8,828 nt of DNA from Candidatus Woesearchaeota archaeon (GTDB lineage Archaea; Nanobdellota; Nanobdellia; Woesearchaeales; UBA525). Numbering within the stretch: the first letter of the stretch is position 1; each line of letters opens with the position of its first letter. Below the pieces are notes generated by a model. That model did not search any database. It saw nothing but the letters and a program-made list of their open reading frames with translations, and was not told where the DNA came from. The position numbers were made by a program, and so were the translations under genes. This document shows positions 1-4,944 of the stretch, in pieces. Where the stretch lies: contig JAAOYH010000041.1 of NCBI GenBank assembly GCA_018221245.1, forward strand, positions 1 through 8,828, in the 5' to 3' direction.

Positions 1-19
1 AAATTGTCGACGATAAATG

Positions 20-53
20 TAATAAAAACTTTATGCCTCCATGACCAGTGGAG
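20..53 (-). terminator. Probable terminator of the ribosomal operon
   Basis: Starting 13 nt past the uS9 stop on the minus strand, CTCCA (53-49) can pair with TGGAG (41-37) across a 7-nt loop. Eight bases later there is a T-run (28-24) followed by more T-rich sequence. Archaeal RNA polymerase terminates mainly at U-runs, and the hairpin may add to this. The first 65 bases show no convincing start codon for rpoN, which often follows uS9 in archaea. The stem is short, so the call is tentative; the same AT-rich stretch could instead belong to the next gene's promoter. Confidence 0.4.
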
Positions 54-65
54 CAAAACGACAAA

Positions 66-485
66 TCAGCGATAGCTTTTTTGCCTTTTAGATCTTGCCT
101 TTCCGTGGCTGTTCGGCTTGCTTGCTTCCTTGCGTCTCACGTCTGCAACCAATAGCAACCTATCATAGTCCATAAGAGTTGACTTGAGCTTAGGATCCTG
201 CTGAGCCAAAGCACGACCTATCGCCAGTCTGATAGCGTCTGCTTGTCCAGATGCCCCGCCGCCGATAGCACGAACCATGAAATCAAACTTCTTAGCTGTT
301 TGGCCACCTAGAATGATAGGCTCTTGGATGCGCGCTCTGGAAAGTCCGTTCCCGTAATGAGCCAGCCCTTTATCATTGATTATGACTTTGCCGGAGCCTG
401 GCTGGAGTGTGACCCTCGCTATAGCACGCTTGCGCTTGCCTGACGCGTGGTTCTTCATATCCTTGGGCTTCTTCTTAGTTGCCAT
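66..485 (-). CDS. rps9: Small-subunit ribosomal protein uS9
   Basis: This is the 30S head protein uS9, whose basic C-terminal tail reaches the P-site tRNA. The 139 residues match the family length. Recognisable parts are the N-terminal GKRKRAIARVTL strand, the glycine-rich AIGGGASGQADAIRLAI helix start (about 74-90), and a basic tail ending QKSYR, the archaeal/eukaryotic form (bacterial uS9 usually ends SKR). A strong Shine-Dalgarno, AGGAGGAG, sits 6 nt before the ATG, inside the 3' end of the uL13 gene. The gene overlaps uL13 by 11 nt, so the two are probably translationally coupled. It is the last recognisable gene of the operon in this window. The usual next genes, rpoN and rpoK, do not start in the remaining 65 bases. 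Identification is secure. Confidence 0.96.
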   Translation of the reverse strand: MATKKKPKDMKNHASGKRKRAIARVTLQPGSGKVIINDKGLAHYGNGLSRARIQEPIILGGQTAKKFDFMVRAIGGGASGQADAIRLAIGRALAQQDPKLKSTLMDYDRLLLVADVRRKEASKPNSHGKARSKRQKSYR

Positions 486-909
486 GCCAGTCTCCTCCTA
501 ATTCCTTGCATATTTGGCCCATAGTCAAGTACCTTATGTTAGGTAACTTATCCAAATGAGCCCCTTTGATAGTCTGAGCGTTCTTGAATTCCTCAGGTGC
601 GCCTATGTACGTGAGCACGCGCTTGAACGCATCTCTGCCTCGAGGTGTTTTGTACGGGAGCATGCCTCTGATCATTCTCCTGACTAGCCTGTCTGGCTGC
701 CTTCTGTAGAAAGGTCCCTTTTTGGGCACTCCTCTGGCGTACTTGGTTTTCCAGGATGATACGATTGCTTGCTTATGACCGCTCACGACAGCCTTATCAC
801 AGTTTATGATTCTTACTTCCTTGCCATGCAGTGCTGCACGCGCAACTTGAGTGGCCATCCTACCTACCAAGAGATCAGTAGCATCAATGACTAGCATGTT
901 TTCAGCCAA
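475..909 (-). CDS. rpl13: Large-subunit ribosomal protein uL13
   Basis: uL13 is an early-assembling 50S protein. The sequence shows the family core: IDATDLLVGRMA near the start, then AVVSGHKQ, GPFYRRQPDRLVRRMIRGMLP, and KTPRGRDAFKRVLTYIG. Total length is 144 residues, normal for archaea. The start is taken as TTG at 909 because GGTGAG (920-915) lies at a proper distance from it. The in-frame ATG at 897, which gives MLVIDATDLL, fits the family N-terminus better but has no Shine-Dalgarno at usable spacing. The TTG start overlaps the eL18 gene by 8 nt. If the ATG is used, the genes are separated by only 4 nt. The product call is secure and the start is uncertain by four residues. Confidence 0.95.
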   Translation of the reverse strand: MAENMLVIDATDLLVGRMATQVARAALHGKEVRIINCDKAVVSGHKQAIVSSWKTKYARGVPKKGPFYRRQPDRLVRRMIRGMLPYKTPRGRDAFKRVLTYIGAPEEFKNAQTIKGAHLDKLPNIRYLTMGQICKELGGDWHGN

Positions 910-1246
910 GGATTCTCACCTTCTGCGCTTTTGGATTGCTCTCCATGAGCTCTGCGATTGTGATTGTCTTGCCCTTCGAGTCTATCTTACGACGAGCTTC
1001 ATCAGAAAAACTGAATGCTGCCACAGTTATATTCTTAGTGAGATCTCCCTCTGCTAGGACCTTACCTGGGACGATTACAGTCTCGCCATCCTTCGAGTAC
1101 TTGTCAATCTGGAACAGATTCACGATACGTCGCTGCCTCGATGGCTTGTCCAAGTCCTTTGCAATACGCTTCCAGAGATTGACATCTCCCTTGATGGATG
1201 TCTTCTTCAGCTCCTGGAGGAGCGCTTGGGTCTGTGGGTTCTTCAT
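902..1246 (-). CDS. rpl18e: Large-subunit ribosomal protein eL18
   Basis: eL18 (L18e) is found in archaea and eukaryotes and is absent from bacteria, so it is one of the best taxonomic markers here. Its fold resembles bacterial uL15. The 114 residues include NPQTQALLQELKK at the N-terminus, a basic RQRRIVNLFQIDKYSK segment, the VIVPGKVLAEGDL strand-turn, and the C-terminal SFSDEARRKI region. The ATG at 1246 is preceded by AGAGG with 6 nt spacing. That ribosome-binding site falls between the 3' end of the tRNA-Leu and the start codon, so it would survive excision of the tRNA as part of a 13-nt leader. The gene is followed directly by uL13. Confidence 0.95.
   Translation of the reverse strand: MKNPQTQALLQELKKTSIKGDVNLWKRIAKDLDKPSRQRRIVNLFQIDKYSKDGETVIVPGKVLAEGDLTKNITVAAFSFSDEARRKIDSKGKTITIAELMESNPKAQKVRILG
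915..920 (-). promoter_or_regulatory. Shine-Dalgarno that selects a TTG start for uL13
   Basis: On the minus strand GGTGAG ends 5 nt before TTG (909-907) and 17 nt before the first in-frame ATG (897). It matches the anti-Shine-Dalgarno core CACCUCC. The spacing suits the TTG and is too long for the ATG. The site lies inside the last codons of the eL18 gene. Confidence 0.5.
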
Positions 1247-1259
1247 TGTATTCCTCTGA

Positions 1260-1342
1260 TGCGGGAGACAGGGTTCGAACCTGCGTAGGCATGCGCCACC
1301 AGGACCTCATCCTGGCCCGTTTGACCACTCCGGCACTCCCGC
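1260..1342 (-). tRNA. trnL-GAG: tRNA-Leu (anticodon GAG)
   Basis: This is a complete class II tRNA on the minus strand. The acceptor stem GCGGGAG pairs fully with CTCCCGC (1267-1261). The D stem is CCG/CGG. The anticodon stem CCAGG/CCTGG closes the loop ATGAGGT, placing anticodon GAG at 1308-1306, which reads CUC and CUU leucine codons. The long variable arm has a GGC/GCC stem with loop GCAT. The T arm is GCAGG-TTCGAAC-CCTGT. The discriminator is A, as expected for leucine. The next bases are TCA, so the CCA end is not encoded and must be added. The gene sits 10 nt after the rpoD stop and 13 nt before the eL18 start, so it is almost certainly part of the mRNA. A co-transcribed tRNA-Leu next to the eL18-uL13-uS9 genes is known from the Haloarcula S9 operon. 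Confidence 0.96.
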
Positions 1343-1352
1343 GTCATGATTA

Positions 1353-2003
1353 TCACTTGATGAGAGTCTGAAACTCTTTCAGTTGCTTGTCGAATGACCC
1401 TATTGCTGTAGTGGCGATCTCTTTAGGTTTCAGCTGACCCCAGGACTCTATGTGGAATAGGAAATCCTGCGGTCCCTCCTTTGCTTGCACGTCCTTCTTA
1501 GGGTCCTCATCTGCTCCTTTTCTTCGGAAAAAGATATGTCCTGGACTCCATTTGGTGTGCGTTTTGCCCAGGCCCATCACAGCTGTAGCGATGAGCTCGA
1601 GCTCTTGTCCTTCAATGAGCTTTACTATTGGTGTGTCCGGGTAAACCGGCTTAATCTTAGGATCTTTAGACTTGATATCTTTAGCATAGACTATGCAAGG
1701 TCCCTTCATCTTAAGTGTCATCTTGCAGCTGCTTTGCGCTAGGTATTCTCCGCTCTGGATTTCTTCGTCCGTAGGGAGGACGTAGCCTTTCAAGTCAGTA
1801 GATAAAGGAATGAGGCCTAGCCTGTGAGCAATAATCTCATCGTACAGTGCCGAGTCGTTCTTAACCAGTTCAACCAGTTCGATGGCCATGACTGAGGTCT
1901 CTCCTAGCATAAGTCTCCTGAGAGTGTTGACATACCATGCGTCTGACTTCATGATGTCAAACTCGAGCAGATTACCCTTTGATTTGCCTTTCACTAGTTT
2001 CAT
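1353..2003 (-). CDS. rpoD: DNA-directed RNA polymerase subunit D lacking the Fe-S domain
   Basis: Archaeal RpoD pairs with RpoL as the assembly platform of RNA polymerase, equivalent to bacterial alpha N-terminal domains and eukaryotic Rpb3. Family landmarks are WYVNTLRRLML (23-33), AHRLGLIPLSTD (59-70), the domain-2 insertion (about 70-130), and FLFHIESWGQLKPKEI (181-196). The protein has 216 residues; archaeal versions with the ferredoxin-like domain 3 are typically about 260. Between HTKWSPG (149-155) and FLFHIESWG only about 25 charged residues remain, with no cysteines, so the Fe-S domain is absent. The two remaining cysteines (93, 103) lie in domain 2. The ATG overlaps the uS11 stop as ATGA, and GGAGG lies 5 nt before it, excluding the coupled start itself. 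This is not the bacterial sigma factor also named rpoD. Confidence 0.95.
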   Translation of the reverse strand: MKLVKGKSKGNLLEFDIMKSDAWYVNTLRRLMLGETSVMAIELVELVKNDSALYDEIIAHRLGLIPLSTDLKGYVLPTDEEIQSGEYLAQSSCKMTLKMKGPCIVYAKDIKSKDPKIKPVYPDTPIVKLIEGQELELIATAVMGLGKTHTKWSPGHIFFRRKGADEDPKKDVQAKEGPQDFLFHIESWGQLKPKEIATTAIGSFDKQLKEFQTLIK

Positions 2004-2497
2004 ACTCTCCTCCCTCTTCGTCCGCCTTTCTTCCTGCAGCCGCCGTGTGGCTGTGGAGTTATGTCTTCAATCAGACCTATCCTGATACCTCTCCTAGAGA
2101 GGCTCCTGATGGCTGCTTGAGCGCCAGGACCTGGATTGTTGGGACCATTATGGCCTCCCGGAGCACGGACCTTGATGTGTAGACCGCGGATACCTTTGTC
2201 GTGACAGATCTCTGCGAGCTTCCCTGCAGCATTCATTGCTGTGGTTGGGGATGACTCGAGCCTGTCTGACTTGACCATCTGCCCACCAGATACAAGACCT
2301 ATTGTCTCGCTGCCGGTGACGTCCGTGACGTGTAGGATTGTGTTATTGTAGGAACTGTAGATATGAAGTACCGCCCAGCGCATGTCAGGTATCTTAGGCC
2401 TTACTTGCTTTTTCTCAGGAGCGGGTGCCTCTGCGGCGGATGCCAGCTTGGATGTACTTGCTTCCTCTGTCGCGTGTTCTGTTTTCTTAGGTGGCAT
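2000..2497 (-). CDS. rps11: Small-subunit ribosomal protein uS11 with N-terminal extension
   Basis: uS11 is a 30S platform protein that contacts 16S rRNA near the E site. The core starts around residue 39 (RWAVLHIYSSYNNTILHVTD). It continues through VKSDRLESSPTTAMNAAGK and KVRAPGGHNGPNNPGPGAQA, and ends in the conserved archaeal tail GGRRGRRV. The first 38 residues are a low-complexity extension rich in Ala, Pro, Lys and Glu. This makes the protein 165 residues, compared with about 130 for typical archaeal members. The ATG at 2497 lies 5 nt after the uS4 stop, with GGAGTGAG just upstream, which supports this start and therefore the extension. The codons for the final RRGRRV also supply the GGAGG ribosome-binding site of rpoD. 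Confidence 0.95.
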   Translation of the reverse strand: MPPKKTEHATEEASTSKLASAAEAPAPEKKQVRPKIPDMRWAVLHIYSSYNNTILHVTDVTGSETIGLVSGGQMVKSDRLESSPTTAMNAAGKLAEICHDKGIRGLHIKVRAPGGHNGPNNPGPGAQAAIRSLSRRGIRIGLIEDITPQPHGGCRKKGGRRGRRV

Positions 2498-2502
2498 CTA
2501 TC

Positions 2503-3336
2503 TCACTCCTTCTTAGGCTTCTCTTCAGCCTTCTTCTTGACAGGTTTTTCCTTCGGAGCTTTCTTCTCTTCAGGCTTTTTCTCGTCCGTCTTCTTTTCTT
2601 TGGGCTTAGATTCTTTCTTAGGAGCCTCTTTCTTTGCAGGCTTTTTCTTTGGTTTATCCTCAGTCTTATCTTCGACAGCCAGATTTTGAAGACTTGCTTC
2701 AGCAGTAGATTCAGACTTGGCATCTTCAGGGTCCATCAGCTCGGACTCATCAAATACTACAATGCCCTCTGCTTCTTCGCCCTTCTCCTTACGGATCTTC
2801 TGCGCGAACATGCGCGCGAGCTCTTCAGAGAATGCCTCTGGATGATCTGGACGTGTGAATGGGCTGTCAGAAGCGAAGCTCACTGAGCCTTCCTCCGAAG
2901 CAAGAACCATATAACTAGGACTAGTGACCTTCTTTCCACCCACCAGAACGTGTTCGTGCGTGATGAGCTGACGAGCGTGCTTGATACTGCGAGCAAGCCT
3001 ATTCCTGAGAACGACAGTCTGCAAGCGTCGATCCATGACATCTCTCAACTGTAGTCCCAAGATATCGTCAACAGACGAGCCAGACTTGACTAAGCCGAGT
3101 CTGACCATCCTCTCCTGCAACTGCTTCCTCTCCCTGTTTGCTTGCTCGTCCGTACGAGTGAGAAGTCGCTTTGCCTGGTCCTTGAAGCGCTTAAGAACGG
3201 ACTCCATCTTCCAAATCTCCTTCTTGTTACCAACACCATACTTTCGCATGATGTCCTTCTCTAGCCTGATGCGCGTGGCGTTCCACGGGTGCATAGGGGT
3301 TGTGTACTTCTTCCGGAGTTTCTTAGTGTCGCCCAT
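2503..3336 (-). CDS. rps4: Small-subunit ribosomal protein uS4 with long charged C-terminal tail
   Basis: uS4 is a primary 16S rRNA binder that nucleates assembly of the 30S body. The first ~165 residues are a standard archaeal uS4: PMHPWNATRI and YGVGNKKEIWK near the N-terminus, then an S4 RNA-binding domain (about 102-148) with DRRLQTVVLRNRLARSIKHA and the VLVGGKKVTSPSYMV loop. Archaeal relatives end soon after this. Here about 110 residues follow: an acidic section (about 185-225) and then a Lys/Glu/Pro/Ala-only tail (about 226-277). The tail is in frame and ends at a TGA whose surrounding bases serve as the uS11 ribosome-binding region, so it is not a sequencing read-through. The ATG overlaps the uS13 stop by one base (TAATG), with GAGG 8 nt before it. 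Function of the tail is unknown. Confidence 0.94.
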   Translation of the reverse strand: MGDTKKLRKKYTTPMHPWNATRIRLEKDIMRKYGVGNKKEIWKMESVLKRFKDQAKRLLTRTDEQANRERKQLQERMVRLGLVKSGSSVDDILGLQLRDVMDRRLQTVVLRNRLARSIKHARQLITHEHVLVGGKKVTSPSYMVLASEEGSVSFASDSPFTRPDHPEAFSEELARMFAQKIRKEKGEEAEGIVVFDESELMDPEDAKSESTAEASLQNLAVEDKTEDKPKKKPAKKEAPKKESKPKEKKTDEKKPEEKKAPKEKPVKKKAEEKPKKE

Positions 3337-3842
3337 TATTTACGCCTCAAAGCTTTGAGTCTGCTGGAACCGCGGGTCTTGTTGCGTCTGAAGTTGCTCT
3401 TCGTGCGCTGGCCTCTTACTGGAAGGCCCATAGCGTGCCGCATTCCTCTGTATGATTTTAACTTTCGTTCTTTCTTGACATCGTTATCAGAAACGAACTT
3501 GACATCAGGTCCTATTAGGTGCATATTTTCACCAGTCTCAGGATCCTTCCTGCGATTCATCATCCATTCTGGGATTCCTGCCTTCTTGGGGTCTCTGACA
3601 ATTACGTTCAGCTGCTTCTCCTCTGCTTCGGAAAGATCACCTGCTTTTCTGGTAGAATCGATGCCTCCAACCTTGCAGAGAGCATTAGAGAGCATGATGC
3701 TCACACCCTTAATTTTCGTGAGTGCATGACCTATGGGCTTCTTGCCATCTAGGTCTGTGTTCGCAACCCTGATAATGTATCTTTGTGCCATTTTGTTCAT
3801 TCGAGCGCGCTGAGAAACTTTCTCGTCCTCAACGCTTTCCAC
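3336..3842 (-). CDS. rps13: Small-subunit ribosomal protein uS13
   Basis: uS13 sits in the 30S head, bridges to the 50S and contacts P-site tRNA. Clear family blocks are RYIIRVANTDLDGKKPIGHALTKIKGV, IPEWMMNRRKDPETGENMHLI, and the C-terminal YRGMRHAMGLPVRGQRTKSN region with its basic tail. This is the first gene of the operon, as in many archaea. Two starts are possible. GTG at 3842 gives 168 residues and lies about 32 nt from the centre of the TATA box at 3871-3880, which predicts a nearly leaderless mRNA. ATG at 3791 gives 151 residues and matches where family homology begins (MAQRYIIRV), with another ATG at 3800; neither has a Shine-Dalgarno. GTG is slightly preferred on promoter spacing. 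The product is secure. Confidence 0.94.
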   Translation of the reverse strand: MESVEDEKVSQRARMNKMAQRYIIRVANTDLDGKKPIGHALTKIKGVSIMLSNALCKVGGIDSTRKAGDLSEAEEKQLNVIVRDPKKAGIPEWMMNRRKDPETGENMHLIGPDVKFVSDNDVKKERKLKSYRGMRHAMGLPVRGQRTKSNFRRNKTRGSSRLKALRRK

Positions 3843-3869
3843 TCGGACGTGATTGACGAGATTCCTAGT

Positions 3870-4826
3870 TTATTTAAAAAGGTTTGGGTCGGTGAACACA
3901 CCAAGGTCAAGGACAGTTGCATCCTTTTCCGAGATTATCTCTCCTTCTGACACCTTTGAGTCGAAGAAGTAAGCGTCAACGTTGTACTTCCCTTTTTCAA
4001 GCTCAGTTATCATCACATCTATGCGGAATGGATTATCCTGGCCATAATATCGAAAAGATGCCAAATCACTATTCTCCTCATGTTTGTACTCATACTCTTC
4101 GTATGCCTTTGAGTATCCGCTTGGGCCAGGCAGTACCCCTCCTTCTGCGGGGTGAGTGTGGACGTCTCCTAACATCTCCATGTAACCCTCTATTGTCGGC
4201 ACCTTATAGTTGTTTGATGGGTCTTTCCCCTGCTCTTCCGCAGTATTATCTATCTTGAAAGGCTGTATTCTCTTTCCATCAAGAATTATCGCTCCGCACT
4301 CTTTATTAGAGCCATCGAAGAGCTGTCTGAAAAGACGCAATCCTTTCTTCCCCGCAAAAAACTTATCATAACGTTTCAGTAAGTATAGCATGTCTCTGCT
4401 TTCGATCGTGTCAATGATATCTATTCCTTCTTTGTAGTCTGTCCCGTTCCTATGAGCATGTTCTCTTTTTTCTAGACGTTTTCTTAGCACTTTTCTCGCG
4501 TATTCAGGACCTTTCTTGAAATCATTATCTCGTCGTGCAGCTCGAAGATTATAACGAACCTGATCTCCTCCCAAGCGATCCAGGAACTCATCAGGATACA
4601 ACCCAGATTCAAAGCCTCGTACAATCTCAAAAATATGATATTTATGAATTCTTGCCGCGTGCTCTGGAGGAACTCCTTTCTGGATGAGTGAATCGTATTG
4701 TTTCAGATACATTGGCTTCAGATCGCCCTGCTCTTGAACAATCATATCTAAAGAATCTGCGCTTTTTGCTTGAACCGGCACAACTGAAAGAGCTGCTAGA
4801 AGGCATCCTGCAATCATTCTGTTCAT
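3870..4826 (-). CDS. Exported JAB/JAMM-like metallopeptidase domain protein
   Basis: The 318-residue protein begins with a Sec-type signal peptide (basic MNR, hydrophobic 4-16, likely cleavage after VQA at 20). Residues 21-165 are charged and probably helical, with no domain recognised. Residues ~170-290 look like a JAB/MPN domain: ECGAIIL (176-182) carries the expected catalytic glutamate E176. GDVHTHP (220-226) gives the zinc-ligand pair H223 and H225. NSDLASF (252-258) may supply the third ligand D254. A strand pair typical of the fold follows (RIDVMITE, YNVDAYFFD). The canonical HxHP...SxxD spacing is stretched by a Gly/Tyr/Glu-rich insert. Known JAMM enzymes are Zn isopeptidases or peptidases, often intracellular. 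An exported one might act on cell-surface or host proteins, but no substrate can be named. It is transcribed divergently from the lipoprotein gene. Confidence 0.7.
   Translation of the reverse strand: MNRMIAGCLLAALSVVPVQAKSADSLDMIVQEQGDLKPMYLKQYDSLIQKGVPPEHAARIHKYHIFEIVRGFESGLYPDEFLDRLGGDQVRYNLRAARRDNDFKKGPEYARKVLRKRLEKREHAHRNGTDYKEGIDIIDTIESRDMLYLLKRYDKFFAGKKGLRLFRQLFDGSNKECGAIILDGKRIQPFKIDNTAEEQGKDPSNNYKVPTIEGYMEMLGDVHTHPAEGGVLPGPSGYSKAYEEYEYKHEENSDLASFRYYGQDNPFRIDVMITELEKGKYNVDAYFFDSKVSEGEIISEKDATVLDLGVFTDPNLFK
3871..3880 (-). promoter_or_regulatory. TATA box for the ribosomal protein operon
   Basis: The minus strand reads TTTTTAAATA, a good archaeal TATA box. It overlaps the TAA stop of the upstream JAB-like gene. 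The usual ~26-nt spacing predicts transcription starting near 3848, just ahead of the GTG start of uS13. No other promoter-like site is obvious between here and the end of the operon. Confidence 0.6.
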
Positions 4827-4847
4827 TTCACATGGGAATTTCAGACA

Positions 4848-4855
4848 CTATATAA
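4848..4855 (-). promoter_or_regulatory. TATA box for the JAB-like gene (leaderless)
   Basis: TTATATAG on the minus strand is centred about 25-26 nt before the ATG at 4826. Transcription would start at or next to the start codon, giving a leaderless mRNA. No Shine-Dalgarno of normal spacing is present. Confidence 0.6.
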
Positions 4856-4914
4856 CACTCTATAAGAAAAATAGGACAAATAGATGGTTCTACAAAAGAA
4901 ATCTGTCGCACATC

Positions 4915-4922
4915 TTATAATT
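4915..4922 (+). promoter_or_regulatory. TATA box for the lipoprotein gene, fixing its start
   Basis: TTATAATT on the plus strand is centred about 26-27 nt before ATG 4945, which predicts a leaderless transcript from that ATG. A longer reading from TTG 4927 would begin upstream of the predicted transcription start and is therefore unlikely. Together with the minus-strand box at 4848-4855 it makes a compact divergent promoter in a 118-bp gap. Confidence 0.6.
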
Positions 4923-4944
4923 CGTTTTGAAATGCTCTATACAC

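Noticed and set aside
1..65. Start of rpoN after uS9
   Set aside because: GGAGG is present on the minus strand but no start codon follows at usable spacing and no RpoN N-terminal motif is readable; a terminator fits better.
936..1259. Plus-strand open frame opposite eL18
   Set aside because: Antisense to a conserved ribosomal gene with no start signals or family resemblance.
1104..1328. Minus-strand open frame across the tRNA and eL18 start
   Set aside because: It reads through a well-formed tRNA-Leu and overlaps the eL18 gene in another frame.
2491..2886. Plus-strand Leu/Phe/Arg-rich open frame that looks like a membrane protein
   Set aside because: It is the antisense shadow of the Lys/Glu-rich tail of uS4, and lacks its own promoter or ribosome-binding site.
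3289..3729. Plus-strand open frame opposite uS13
   Set aside because: Antisense to a conserved gene; composition reflects the complementary strand.
4927..4944. TTG start adding MKCSIH to the lipoprotein
   Set aside because: It would lie upstream of the transcription start predicted from the TATA box at 4915-4922, and the ATG at 4945 gives a normal-length lipoprotein signal peptide.
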